Counted from the stretch's first letter, positions 13,601-27,073 are shown. The stretch is DNA of 64,000 nt from Oxyruncus cristatus (GCA_013399855.1 VXAY01006085.1:978685-1042684), one strand, 5' to 3'. Notes: generated by a model not told the origin, from the letters alone. Made by a program: numbers and translations.

Positions 13601-13849
13601 ATAGACAAGAAGGTTGCATGCTCAGCTAATGTCTTGATGCAACAAGGACATGACAGGCACTTGCTTCAGGCTGCTTGGTCAGGGACTATAGGGCTATATA
13701 CTCTTCAGTACTTCTTCGTCACCAGAAGGTAACCCAGTTTACTGGAAGCACACGGACTCAGTCAGTAATCCAAAAGTTAACATGGTTCAAAACTGTCTGA
13801 TGTTTTACAGAGCATTCCCAATAAAGTACTTGATGACCCTGTTGGAAGA
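10626..13849. other. Unique sequence without recognised gene
   Basis: AT-rich unique DNA. Acceptor-like sequence before 12380 is followed by a 71-codon open frame without a donor and is not convincing. A poly-A run lies near 13050-13062. No repeat family is recognised. Confidence 0.5.
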
Positions 13850-13960
13850 GTTCCTTTTGAAAAGGCATGGGTAACGAAGCCACGGACAGCCATTGCGTGA
13901 ACCCTCTTCAAACCAGCAACACAACATGGGTTCTCTGTGCGCAAGAATAAAAAGTAAGTG
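13850..13960. promoter_or_regulatory. Candidate conserved non-coding element
   Basis: Four CpGs occur within about 100 bp (AACGAAG, CACGGAC, TTGCGTG, TGCGCAAG), unlike the surroundings. The block ends in a donor-like AAAAAGTAAGTG at about 13949-13960, but no matching acceptor and open frame is clear. The call rests on base composition only. Confidence 0.2.
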
Positions 13961-16900
13961 AAAAATTAGTCAGCACTTGGACATAATTAATAAGCTGAAA
14001 CACCTGGAATGTGAAGGGCATTTAAACCTTTCTGCAAAAGGTCAGGGCCAGACTGAGAATTGGGTCATGAAATATGTAGCTAAGCCAGCTACATATCCCT
14101 TAGCCAGATCATTCACTCTTTCTAAGCCCTTTAAGAGATACTTACAAGCTTAGCATGAGGCAATACCAACTGATAGGATTCCTACCAGTTAGGCAAATTC
14201 AACAAGCAAACTGCTCCATTTATTTTTAACAGCAATGAATTTTCATGAGAAGACAGCCATTTGTGAACCACAAGCCTGGCAGTTTAAGCCTCTCCTCATA
14301 TTGTCAGCCAAGTTCCTATCAGTGTAGGGTATCAGCAAAGCAGAATAGCAAGTAGCCATTTCTCAGATGGTAGCAGGGTCAGGAGCCAGCACTGTGTGCA
14401 TTTGTAATTCTAATGACCCCGAAAGATCAGAGTGCCATGCATATTGCGTCAAATTTACCTTTGCAATTTACAGCAAGCTAATCAGATAACAATTTTAAAG
14501 TTCAAATAGAAAAGGAAATGTTTCCAGCAGATAACACGTTTTTATAGCTATTCTCATGGCAAAACAATATAAACTCTGGAATTCTTCCAGCTCAGAGGAA
14601 TGTGAATGACCTCTGAAGATATCTCTAGCAATTATGATAGCTATCATAAAAGCATTTGAGTCACTGTGATAAGTTATATATTGAGAAAAGTGACTACACC
14701 AGCAATTAAAATCCACTCATGACAAAACAAACTAAAGACTGAACTGTTTCATCCCCTGGAAATGGAGAAAGGTTTGACAAGTAGGTTCCTATTTAATTTT
14801 TAACCTCTTTGCTTCTGTCTAATGGTGGTTATGTGATGTAAGATAGACCAGCACAGGGCACTTAGCAGTTTATATTCAACACAGACAGACTCTTCAGGCA
14901 ATTTACCAGGTAATCCTCCCTATTGTTATGTGTTTATTTCTCTGACAATAAAGCTGTATTCCAACTTAGACTGTAAGTACTATCAGAGCAGAAAAGTATA
15001 TAGCAATATGTTTGTGGTGAGCTCTGTATTCACGTTGCAGGTGCTACTACAGTGTGGAACTGAATAAAGTATGTTTTGCCCAGTTACTGCCAAGACCTGA
15101 TGATTTTCAAAACTTCAGAGGAAATAGAAAGCTGTAAATTCAAGAAGCCAGGTTTGAATCCTCCTGTAGTTTGCATCACATATAAAAGCTGATGCAAGGT
15201 ATGTGTGTGAAGAGTCATGAATAGTAACAATAGTATGTTACATAACTTATGAAGCAAGACATACTCTTTTGTTTTCACAGCTTTCAAAAGAATTCTGTGT
15301 AGTTCAACATTATCTCAGTGCTGTTTGAAAGATATTGATGTCAGTCTGAGCTACCTCTGACAGCAAGAAGGTTGCCAGAGGGCACTTTAGACCATTAAAG
15401 GAAGCAAGTTTTGCTTTTGCATTCCAGAGAATTCTGCAAAATTGTTAAAATCCTACTGAGGTTACTTTGACAATACCACTCAAACACTGCATAGCTCTCA
15501 CTATCTAAACTGTGCACTGGCTTCAGATTTTTCAGTATATTGCAAAAGAACAATCACACACAAGAAGTGTTGTGACTCTTAGTCATCACCAGTTATGTGA
15601 GGCATGCAGTTATGAGTGCATTTAAAAGCAAAATAATATTATAAATTCTCACGCTGTGAATACCTGAAAGAGGAAAGTTTGAATGCCTTTTCTACCCTAA
15701 GAATTTGTATTACGCTGTAGAACTGAGCTGTACATATGTAGACTTTTTTCCTGTTGTTTCCAGAGTGTCTTAGATCATATTCTGCACTTCTACCCTGCTC
15801 ACAGTACTTTCTGGCATACACAGGAAACAATTTACAATTTCTAAAGAACCTACTACTGGAAGGAATCCCTGTGTGCAGCCTTAACATTGTTCAGAGTGCT
15901 TCCACTGAAATTACACAGCTGCGCAGGTATGTAGCAAAGACAGATACCTTAACAGGAAACGAGTAGTTTTACATTATTGGCTAAGAGCAAATGAATAAAT
16001 GTTTCTTGCAAAGAGTACAAGCATTTATGCCAAGAGAAGTTTTCTCACTCTCTGTTTATAGTTCTGAGGAAGCATTTTGTTTAAATAACGCAAGAAGTGA
16101 TCAACTTTCATGTTCTAGAAGAGGTTATCTGATGGTTGAAGTAAAATGAGTCTTGTGAAAAAGTGTTGCTTAAAGTATTTCCTCCATGTCTCTCAGGTGT
16201 ACAGGTGTGAGGGAACATCAAGGCAAAGTCTCCAAAGTTGATTTACCGTCATAGAGAAAGTGGGACATCCCTTCCTCAGAGCTCCTCCAGAAATCAGAAT
16301 GAACAACACAGGTTTTTTTTTTTTCTGAAAGTTCTTGATCAGGCCTTTAATTTTTGCAAATTTCAGCCTATGCTCTGTAGATTTTACCTGAAAAAAACTT
16401 TCCTCGCTTTTTTGCTCTGCGTGTTGCTCCCATCTCTCTCTGGTTGTCTTGCTCTCTTTGTGGTGATTATTTTCAAGGGCAAATTTTTCAACATTTTTTC
16501 CCTGTCCAGGATGTATTGCAATGTCTTCACCTGCCTCTTTCCCCAGGAACTAAGCTGGCAAAACCCAGGGAGGAGCAAGCTTGGATACACAAGCAGAAAC
16601 AAGTACCTGTCAACAGAAGGTGGGGAAGGACAGGGAGAGAAATTGTTTGGGAGTGCCTTAAGAAGATATTGCTGCCCAATAATGAACCTTATCCCAATTA
16701 TCTTTGCAATTGTATGCTTGAGGTCAGCCCAAGTTAGTTTAGTATGTGAATAAAACTTCTGCCTCATCTTTAAAAATAATATTCTTCATCTGTGACTGAG
16801 CAAACTAGAACATGGAAGGGGTTGAATTGGTAGTCAGTTACATTTGAAAGTTAAGTTTGAGTTAGCTTTTCATAAAATTCAGATTGAGTTCAGAACTGAC

Positions 16901-17790
16901 TCACGAAGTGTTTACATTCTAATGCTTGGGTATTCAGGACAACAAATGTGGCAACTTATATTTTCTTGTAAATAAATATTTACATCTGCTATTTCTTGTT
17001 GCACTGTTTAGTCAGGCAAATTGTGCACCTGCATTAGCAAAATAACATAATCAATAGACTCTAAAGAGTAAATTTTAAAGATCATGTATCACCTCTTTGT
17101 TGATCATTAGCAGTGCAGTTATTTTTGGAAATAACCTAAAACTAATTCTGTATACATTTTTTCAGTGGTGAAAAATTTTGAAGTATTTTATTATTAACCA
17201 AGCAGACATATTTCAATTCAGGTTGAATGATTACCTTATTTCAAATTACAGACTAGAATTTACATGTATTATCTATTATGTGTTGTGCATTATCACTGTC
17301 AATACACCACATTCAAGACTAAGACCCTTTAATTTTATATAATGTTCCTAGTGGATACTTTGAATTTTAGGCTATATTGGTAGTGAAATATCAAATTACA
17401 TTAGTATACAATTATATTTACATAATAAAAAAACTATTAAGCTACATTGGACAGTGACCATAATCTGTTCTTATCCTTGTTGAGTTAGTTTTGGCTAATG
17501 AGACCTAAATTAATGAACAAATACAGCTCTTACCAGCAGAGCTTTGAGTAATCCCATTGAGATAAAATTTGCATACTTACGAGCACTGAGGTGAAACTGT
17601 GGAAAATAGGGCTGAACATTAATTCAGCAGAAATCATTTGCATACATCAGTACTGGGAAAACATGGGGATTTTTTTTTCCTTATGACAGAACAGGTTTCT
17701 CATAAGAACAAATATGAAATATTAGCTAAATGAAATCCATTTTCTAGAAAATTTACAACTTTTTCCAGCCTGACAGCAATGGTATAAAAA
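13961..17790. other. Unique sequence without recognised gene
   Basis: No recognised repeat. A 171-codon plus-strand open frame (16238-16753) overlaps open frames on both strands and has a strong acceptor inside it (CCTCTTTCCCCAG, ending 16546). No domain is recognisable and two frames stay open after that acceptor, so I do not call a gene. Mixed motifs with isolated CpGs near 14400-14460 and 17540-17650 may be regulatory. Confidence 0.45.
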
Positions 17791-17828
17791 GTAGACTATG
17801 TGCTGCAACTTAGCAGCACACAGTCTAC
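17791..17828 (+). other. Near-perfect 16-bp stem hairpin
   Basis: GTAGACTATGTGCTGC (17791-17806) pairs with GCAGCACACAGTCTAC (17813-17828) around a 6-nt loop (AACTTA). There is a single A/C mismatch in the stem. A few further pairs are possible on both flanks. A TATAAAAA string lies immediately upstream (17783-17790). It could be an RNA hairpin or a cruciform. The stem is shorter than a typical pre-miRNA. Confidence 0.6.
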
Positions 17829-20800
17829 TGTCTAATGTTCAACTAACACATTTTATTTTGATGAATTAATTTACATTTTTGCTGAATAAAGTCAATACAA
17901 TTATTTGAACTGTTGCTAAATCCTCAAATAGGGTTCTTCATCATGAATTTCCTGAGCACATCTGTACTTGTTTCCCCAGCTGATCATCAGCCAAATGGAA
18001 AGCAAAGATTTCTCTCACCTATTGAGAAGGTCCTTGTGACCCATTTATTTATAAGAGAAAGTTATTCAGGATAACCCCCCCATCATTATTATATGTAAGG
18101 AAAAGAAAGATTTAGAGGGGCTCTGTACTTTTGTGTCATCTCATTGCTGTGAAATTGATCAGAAGTGAGTGAGGAAAAGTAAAATTATGTGGAATTCAGA
18201 CGTTTTGAGTCTACCGTCCCAAAGCATCACTATTTCTTCATATAATGACATACATTCTCCCTATGGTATATGATTATCCTGTGGACCATAATAATACCAA
18301 ACCAGTTTGGTTTCAGTAAATCTTGAACTACTTTATACTGTGCTTCAACAAAAGGAATGGAATACTGCAATTATATGATTATTACTCGACACTAACTTTG
18401 CAACAATTATATCTGTTAAAAAAAGACAATATGTTAAAAATTCATGTAGTCATAATATTGCCGTTGGAACCAAGTGTCTAAGTATTCTAGCACTCATGAT
18501 GTCTTTATGTTTATGACCAAGTAAATGCCTACCTACTGACCTTTTTTCCTTGAGAGCAGAAATTTGCATAAGTATGTGTGTGTGCATGGCCTTTAAAAAT
18601 TGTTAATTATTTTGACTATCCATTCCCTGCTAAGCATCTACCTTTCCTTACCTCAGGCTCAGAGGAAATCTATAAAATCTCCAGAAAGGATGGTCAGATA
18701 CCCATTATTATGTGACTACAATGTCTGAGACTGCGGCAATATGGGATTTGTTTCCAGTGTAACCTCTGAAGTGTAGCTGAGATATCCAAAGGTTTGTGAG
18801 CCATTGATGTGTTGTTAATAATTACGATGAAGTACCTACAGGTGACTTGTGGTCTTCTGCAGTGGCAGCCATAGGCCAGTCAGGGTATCCTCTGGAGTCT
18901 CAGGAGAGCTAGACGATCCAGTCTTGGTAATTATTTCTTAAGTCATATGCAGTCAGTGGATCTTATTGGATACAGTGGCATCCATAGAGGTATTTAAAGT
19001 ACCTAAACTGTAATTCTAGTTTGGGACTCATTTTTAGTGGCTGTTTTTTCTGATAGAAATAACTGATATAATAGAGATCTGAAAAAACTCAGTGGTAAGT
19101 TCTTAGCACCTAGCTTTATGAACTAAATAAAGAGATAGTAAAGAGGCTGTTGTTGCTTGTCATGTCCCTCAAGATTGTTACTTTGTTGTAAAATACTGAA
19201 GGAGAAAAAGAATGCAGTTACTAACCTAGTGCAAAATTTTGTGGCTCCAGAATATGCTAGGAATGTATTTGATTTTTCTCAAATTCATGAATTATGTTTA
19301 TGCTGATTGTGAATAACCAAACTATTAAAAAACCACTTGAAGGTAGGGTGATTGTACCACTCAAATAGTTCTTATTAATTGTAACACGGCACTTCACAAG
19401 CAGGACTTTGCTCCAATCCCCAACTAGCCCCAGTTATGACAAGAACAGTGATGAATCACTAACAGGTAACAGTAAAACCAAAGCTAGCATACAGGTCTCT
19501 GCACCAGTCTCCATTCAATGTGACATAGAGATTTAAGCTTAATTATTACTTTAGTGAGATAAATCGAGGCCCTTAGTAGCTTAAATCTCCTCAAGAGTTA
19601 AGCAAAAAGGGAGATATTCCTCAGGAGAGATTTTAAGTAGGGTCTCCACTGTGTCTGCAAGGAATCCTAGGCGTGCTAACCCCCTACTGTAGGTAACTAA
19701 AATAAGGTTCCAGCATTACTTCCAATAGTCCACATAAAATGTAATTTATAACCCTTTATTTATTACTCCTTTATGTAAATTTAACCCTAATGATCACTGC
19801 AAAGAGATGAAGAACAGGTATATGTTACCCTGCTCTGTACACCTTGCAGGTTTAGATGGATAAGGTCTGAGAGTTATTGTACTAATGACCTAAGGCAAAA
19901 AGATAGGAGAAAGATTTTGCGGATAACTTCACTCCATTAGGTAGACAGATGAATCTTGTAAAGTTCTTGCTATGAACAAAGGTGATCAAGGACATCCTGA
20001 TCCAGACTGAAACAGAATATAGTGATAGCAGAAAAGACACAGAGATTTTAAAACTCAACATTCTAATGAAAGCCCATGTAACATACATATGTTTAGAGAC
20101 TTGTATTTCCAATGACATCTGTTCTGTTTAGCACTTTCTCCATGTGTAGATCACAGACGTACTATCAGATGTACAACCACGATCTGCACATAGACTATTT
20201 ATTTTTCATGCATTATAATGATATATAAAGATAATACACACACTTCTGGAAAACATCAATCACCAATAAAAATGGTGCTTTAACATATCTCAGCTAACAT
20301 ATCTCCCTGTCAATATGCAACAAGGAGGAAGACTAGTGTGCTTTTAGTAAATGTGATAAAAGGAAAGACAGCCAAACCAACCTACTAGAACTTATAAGAG
20401 CAAGACACCTGGCTTTGACACAGGCCTTAATCCTGTGAGATTTTGACCATGATGTCCATTAAGGTTTAGGAATGCATCAGCAGAATGTTCTAAGATGTCT
20501 TGCACAGCAAAATTGCAAGGAAAACCAGCATGAGATCATGAAGTCTCAGGATACTTTTATAGAAAACAGGTTTGTCCCATTACCCTGCTACACACATTAA
20601 CAAGATGGGAATTATACATTGTGTGTGCAGCAGTCCACTCTCATCCCACCCAACATAAGGTTTGAATCATTAACATTTTTTGAGTGTTCAGATGCTTTCC
20701 TGATGAATGATGAAGGAAATATTTTGATATAAAAAAATATATAATCCTTTAACACTAGAGGAAATTAACACTATTTCTGGAGTAGTAAGTCCTATGGATC

Positions 20801-23559
20801 AGTACCTGTTCTCTAGACTTGAGGCCTCATGAGAAAGCACAGTTCATGGTGCTAATACCTTATCTCACTTACCTTCAAAACTGCTGTGAATGGTTCCTGG
20901 TCTGTGTAAAACGAATTGTGCCTATGTACCTATGAATTATTGTGAATTATCATGAAACACTAACAAGTGGGGGTCCTAACAACTTAGTACCCTGGTCCTT
21001 AAGATGCCTTCAAACTTGGTGGACTATGAAAAAATTGGTGGACTGATTGAGGATGAAAGACACTACTTGTGTCACAAGAAAGGAAAATGTGAAATTATTT
21101 TATTTTCAGAAACCCCTCCAAAAGGATTTTGACACAAATTCCTTTCCCGTGTAATGTCAAATCTCACAGTTTCCAGTGGTTGTCTTGGGCTTTGCCCATT
21201 AGAGAAGAGAGTCATCTTGAAAATGTCAGGTATCTGAAAGAAAGTGCTCTTGATCAGAATAGCTGGTAATAACTAATTCATGGCAGAGCCTTGTTTACGG
21301 TCAGAGCTTTTTAAACAGCCTTTTTATCCATCTTATTGATTCCCCCCCTTTACTTACAAACAAACGACTGCAATTTGCTTTCACCTATAAAATTTTGCTT
21401 GTAAAATGTTTTCTTTTATTAAAATACACTTGGGAGCTAGGGGAAAGAACCAAGCTTTGTTTCTTTTTTTTTTTTCTTAAACAAGAAAAAGCTTACATAA
21501 GTTATTTTAATATAATTTGCCCCATTTTTTTGCATATTTTTTATAGGTCAAGTATTTTGACTAATTAACTTTATTGAGCACTCATTTTAATCAACAGAGT
21601 AAAAGTGAATGTTTGTGTCCTCTCACTTCAGAAAGGTCAGTTTTTTCTTCCTGTTCTCTCTTACTTTTTCTCTGTCCTTCTGGATGTGAATATATGCCGC
21701 ATCATTGCTGGCTGTATACCAGACAGGTCTTCAGGGCTGTGGCTGCAGCTGCCTGATTCATTGTTCCAGCATGACTTCTCTGGCTCTATGTACCTATTTG
21801 CATTGAGTATTTGCATTCCTCAGCATTTTCCAAACCATTTCATTGGAGACAGTAAATATTAATTAATGGTCTTGGAATTTGTCCAATAAATTGCCAACGA
21901 GATGCCTCAAGTTCTGTTAACAGTATTGCTGTAACATATAGAACACAGACTGTGCCATGACATTTTGAAATCCACTATCATGTTTCTGAGGAGAGTGTAT
22001 ATATGTGTATGTGTGTGTGTATATTCAAAAAGCTAAAAGTGAAATTCAGAGTTTTTAACAGGAATGTAGTGGGTTATCACTTTTCAAGTCTTTCTCCTTT
22101 TTACTCCTTTCTAATAATTATTCCTATTTAAAGACCACCAACAATTTTTACTTGATATTTTCAAGAATATTCACATTTCAGACATTTCAGTCAACTCCAG
22201 TTTATAAATATCCATCAACCAAAATCTTAGTAAGCTCTGGGCCTGGATACCAAAAACACATTGGTACTTGATAGGAAAAAATCATGGAACAGACATGGCT
22301 TAGATATTAATCAGTAACTTTCCATAAGACAGACTGAGAACATAATGCAGTGTGAAAACTGACACAGGTTGTGTTACCACATGCTTCCATGAACAAGATA
22401 AAGAAAAGTGTTACTTCACCAGTAACCAAACTTCCAGGAACTTTCTCCAATTGTCATAAAAGACCCATCAGGTTGATTTTTTTGCACACAGATGAGTTAA
22501 CTATTTTTTGAGAACTACTATATATGCTTAGTAAATTGACATGGAAGATAGCATATCAGTGCATCCTGAATCTCTAAAAACATTGTCTTAAAAGCCAAAG
22601 ATGTGTTTTAAAGACTTATGGTAATTACAAATCTGTTTTAAAACTTGTAGACTATCTCATTTCTTCCAGAAAAGAAGGCCATCATTATTTGTATCTTGTG
22701 ACAGTCACCCTGTGTTCCAGCCAAAATCATTATAGTTTAGGGGACCAAACAAATGGTTCTTCAAAACATCTCATTTCTATAATGATGTTTGTTAAGGCAT
22801 ATATGCTCTGCAGAACTTCAGTCTCTTTCTTTAATAGTCATGATATACAGTTCCAAGGCTAAAACATGGCTCTTTAAATACATTTTCTAGGGCGATCTGA
22901 TTTCCATTGCCATATTTTAACATTTTGCTTCAGTTTTTAAAAATCAAGCATGATTTATTTTTTAACAGAATGATAGCAGTAGCATTTTATTTTTGCTAAC
23001 ATGATTAGCATTAGATTTTGATTATCTTTTCTTATTTGTCAGCAACACAAAGCAACACAGTTCTTAGAGCTCAACATTTTCTTTGACCACTGTATTATCA
23101 TCAAGATTGGGTTTATCTGTAGAACTTTTAACCTATTATCTGTTTTGGCACAAATTTGTAATCTAGTGTTTCTTTGAAAACTGTCTCAGCCATGACAGGA
23201 GACTGCTTATCCTTTATGATATGAATTAGGAGGGGAGATTTCATGATTCATTACCAGTTTAGTCTATTTCCCACCCATTTAACACTGAGACTGGGGAATG
23301 GTTGAATTTACAGTAGAAAATATTAAATTTTTTACAGCCCTTTCAGTGAGCTGGTGACAGAAACTGGTGACAGGAGTCTGTGCAGTTTTACAAAATTTGA
23401 CCTGGGTCAGAGAGCAGCTTCTCCTTAAAAATACCTTGTGCCAGTTCTCTCTCTGGCTATTCTGATGTAGATGAAATCATTCCTAATTCCTACTTTTGCA
23501 TGAGCAAGTGCTTACACATAAGCATAATCCATGTTCTATTACCTCATCACAATATCATC
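17829..23559. other. Unique sequence without recognised gene
   Basis: AT-rich DNA without a recognised repeat family or exon. A short TG/TA microsatellite is at about 21995-22024. A weak T-rich tract lies near 21463-21476. Confidence 0.5.
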
Positions 23560-23700
23560 TGAGCATCCTACACTTACTAGTGAACTTTATCATCACAATA
23601 GTCCTGTTTTTAAAGATAAGACACTGACATACAATAAAAGATTAGTCCAAGGTCATGATGGGAATGTGTCTGCACCAAATGCTGCAGTGCAGAATGGAAG
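23560..23700 (-). mobile_element. Candidate ancient MIR/CORE-SINE-like relic
   Basis: The order of words resembles the reverse complement of an old MIR-type SINE. There is a TTTATCATCACAATAG segment, then a TTTTAAAGATAAGACACTGA segment (the degenerate form of the common 'ttttacagatgaggaaactga' string), then GTCCAAGGTCATGATGGGAA, then a GTCTGCACCAAATGCTG stretch. Divergence is high, as expected for a relic older than birds. L2/L3-type LINE tails share similar words, so the family is uncertain. Confidence 0.4.
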
Positions 23701-26399
23701 CACTCAGGGTTGTCTTACCATTGTCAGCAGCACAAACATTCAGCATTATTTGTTTCTGCCCTTATCTATATTGTTTTACTTAAGAGGTACTTTGGCTATC
23801 TCTAGGCTTTTCTACAAAGTTATTTTTAGTTTCAGGCTAATATGGAGTTTGTCAGAAATAGCTACTGTAGAAAAGCTACTCCTCACTAATCCCTTTTTGT
23901 GCTCTATTCTGGAGCAAAAGAAGCTAAATTACTATAAAACCTGTTAAAATAAGTTTTTAAATCCAGTTTATCTTGTATGTGCATTTTAATTTAATTTATT
24001 TATTTTATTCAATTCTTTAAAAGAATGTACAAAGGCAAGCAAGAAAAGAATTAAATTTTAATAAAGGAAGAAAAGAATCCCCAAATTATCAAAGGTCTGG
24101 TGTCTCATCTCCTTTTAAATTATCCTTACTGCACATACTTTAAAGGTGTACATCCCGTTAACACGTGAAATAGTTATGATGTAGGGTTTGACGACTAGTA
24201 AGTGCTAACAGCTCGAGGCTATGAACAGCTCTGTTTATATTAGAATTTCAAATTTCTCAAATTTGGGAGAATTATTATTCTCACAAACAATAATATGCTG
24301 AGGGAAGCTTCAGCACATATGTAATCAAAGCCTTGAGATAAAAAATGTAGAAATCTGGTTTTACATTACAGTAAAATTAATAGAAGAAATGTGAATAGTC
24401 ATTGGCTGTTCAGATGATCAGACTTTTGCAGTTTCTATACATGTCACGGATATTTCTTCCAAATCTGATTAAAAACACATCTATTCAATCACAGAGATTT
24501 TTCAGAATAAAATATCTAGGATTTTATTACAAAATAGACAACATTGCTGTATGAATCCAAATTTGATTCTAAGTCTTGCCTGGCACAGACGCCCTTTGAC
24601 ACATCAATTTGAATACAAATTTCAAAACCAGGTACTAATTTCCAAAGTTCAAATTTACAATTTTCAGGATTTAAAACTTTGGTGTTTACTGTTATACTCT
24701 AAAAAGATATTTCTAAACAGTTGAGGAGCTGTACTTCAAATAGAAGAATTGAGCTGGGGTGTGTTAGTTAGTTTTAATTAATGCTACAGAATAAATTTCC
24801 TTCTCTCCCCTGTTATTTGTTTTCCTTTTTTGTTCCTATTATTTTTCTATGGTTTATGTTTACTTCTTCCAATCAATGGTCTTCATAATTTTAAATTCTG
24901 ATTAGAATTCAGAGGGGAGATGAAGTTGCTAAGAACCTCTGAAAATCCAGCACTTGGTACCTTGTGTTGGGACAAAAGCTCATGTAAATTTTGGGTTTCA
25001 CTTTCTTTGCCTTTCTCTTAGGTTATGCTTGAAACATACATGGCTAGATCCCCAGCAACAGCAGTGCCATGTGACAAAACTAGAGAAAAGAATGTGGAGG
25101 ACAACATGTGGCTTACTCAGAACCTGCCATTGTCTGATATACAGAAAGATTGGAAATTTTAGCACTCCTTGTAATTTTTTGAGAGAAAAAGAACCTGTTC
25201 TCTACTAGTTTATTTTTTTCGTGAAGATACCATGTGCATGCTTGTTTGCATATAATTGGTACATGGTGAAAATAACAGAGCTGCTGTAAATAACACAGTT
25301 CCGCTGAATTCAGGATATACAATCTGTGGATCACACTGTGATGTCTACTGCTTACATCATGGAGTTGTGAGTTTGAAATCAGGAAAGATACAGAAGTCCT
25401 TTGCAATTTTTGCATGAAAGGGTTTATAACACTTCTCTCCGCATTGCACCCTGATGCTACATAAACTCATTAAGACAACTGAAGGGAAAAAAACAAAGAA
25501 CCAAAAAACAAAACAGCTTCACCTTGCAATCAAGTTGTTTATCTTCTATCTGCCTCAGTGGAAAGAAATGTGTACATTAACTGTGTATAAATTTATGCGT
25601 ATGATATAAATATACACACATATTAAGTAGCATCTCCTATCCTCATTAACACTTATGTGTTTTGGCAGGCACCACAAAACAAGCAGGTGGTCTGTAACGA
25701 ACTGATAGTGTTGTCAAAGTCTGAAGAGCTGCGGGAATTCAGACTGAATTTGCATCCAGCCAAACTCAGCATAATTGTTATTGGCACTTATTGCAATGAA
25801 ACCTGTCAGGGGTGGAAAGAAAGATATGTCACTGCGTCTGGCCAAATACAGGAGGGAAGAGTACAAAAATGTTTATAACTCATTTGTGTTTAAAGTTCTT
25901 CCTGGTGGAAAACCATTCTCCTTATTGTTCCATGTTTGTTTGCAAAGCACTCAAAGGTTACAAATCATAATAAAACCTAGCCAGTGATATCTCAATAACA
26001 TACAAACATCTGATGGACAACTCTAGCTATACAGTCACCACATGTTGTGTCTGGATGTTCTCTCTAGTTCTGTATCCTCCTAATATTAAATCCCAGATGC
26101 TTCAAGGAAAGACATGAACCGTGAAATGTTTTTACTAAAATGTTCTATGCATGGGAAGAAAATTCCACTTGTTCAAGTTGTACCCCCCAAACATCTAGAT
26201 AAGTAGTACCTCTAACAGTGCCACTTCAGCCTCTGTTTTTCCATTTCTCCTTATGATAATTTTTCTTTTTTTTTCTGAATAAGAATTGAAATCTTGGAGG
26301 GGAAATATTAGACCTCACAGTAACTTATAACTTATCTCAGATTTCATGTGTTAATTATATGGTGAGTAAAATAATGACTCCCTTTACAATACTTCTTAA
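23701..26399. other. Unique sequence without recognised gene
   Basis: Mostly AT-rich unique DNA. A CpG-retaining patch at about 24150-24225 (CCCGTTAACACGTG, GACGACTAG, GCTCGAGG) may be a conserved element. An acceptor-like TGTGTTTTGGCAG ends at 25668 and opens a 70-codon frame, but no donor follows. Confidence 0.45.
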
Positions 26400-26717
26400 A
26401 AGCACACAGAGGCATACACCTTCTCAAGACATCACACCGTAGAGCAGCGAGTGTGCCAGCTACTAACATCACAGGCGGAAGTGTATCACAGACGGTCTGT
26501 GTACAGCCTTGATCGTGCCAGTGAAAATGAGGGGACAGAATGGAGTCAGTACTTGGAAAAGATTGATTTACATCTTCTCAGCATGACAGATGACATATCT
26601 CAATCAATAGCCTGGGAAGAACAAAAAACCTGGGATGATTGGCTGTCAAATACGTCTTTCCTTAGCAGTGGGCAGGCCTCAGGATTGAAGCAGAGACCTA
26701 TACTTAATTTTTCCTAG
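26400..26717 (+). CDS. Candidate terminal coding exon, protein unknown
   Basis: A plus-strand frame is open from just after a stop at 26397-26399 to a TAG at 26715-26717 (105 codons). The composition looks coding: several retained CpGs (CACCGTAG, AGCGAG, GGCGGAAG, GACGGTC, ATCGTGCC), few low-complexity runs, and acidic/Trp-rich words such as EEQKTWDDWLSNTSF near the end. There is no starting ATG, which suggests an exon entered by splicing. Acceptor AGs are available at 26408-26409 or 26427-26428 after CCTTTACAATACTTCTT. No donor is needed if this is the last exon; an ATTAAA lies just after the stop at 26726-26731. I do not recognise the protein. A decayed gene copy or a chance frame remains possible. 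Confidence 0.4.
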   Translation, partial: KHTEAYTFSRHHTVEQRVCQLLTSQAEVYHRRSVYSLDRASENEGTEWSQYLEKIDLHLLSMTDDISQSIAWEEQKTWDDWLSNTSFLSSGQASGLKQRPILNFS

Positions 26718-27073
26718 AAATCACCATTAAAACATTCATGATAGCTGATCTGTGAGGGAATTTTGAATATATTCCTTCACGTGTGGTGCTGCCACTGAGT
26801 CATCCACAAAGAGTACATTTTTTTACCCTTTCCATAAATTGACATGTTCTTATTCACAGAATATCAGGATCATGGTGGGAGCTTGACTTTCCTTTCTATA
26901 CTGTGCAGTGATTTGTCAAGAAATTAAGAGCTGCATATTTTAACTTTGGACTGCATACTGACATTTTTTCAACATATGTTTATGTCTAGCATATCCAGTG
27001 TCAGTCTGCAAAACAGCATGATGACTGCTAAATTGCCAAGAACAACTCCTTTAATTACATATGTACACATGCA
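26718..27073. other. Possible 3' UTR or unique sequence
   Basis: If the preceding segment is a last exon, this would be its 3' untranslated region. It is non-coding, and the sequence shows nothing decisive. Confidence 0.25.

Noticed and set aside
16238..16753. 171-codon plus-strand open frame, the longest in the window, with a strong internal splice acceptor
   Set aside because: No recognisable domain, Phe-rich composition, overlapping open frames on both strands. Two frames stay open after the acceptor, so there is no frame evidence for coding.
17783..17790. TATAAAAA as a promoter
   Set aside because: Such strings are frequent in AT-rich DNA, and there is no transcript or initiator evidence.
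25657..25878. Exon-like frame after a good acceptor (AG at 25667-25668)
   Set aside because: No credible donor before the stop and no recognised protein. It could be a last exon, but nothing supports it beyond the acceptor.
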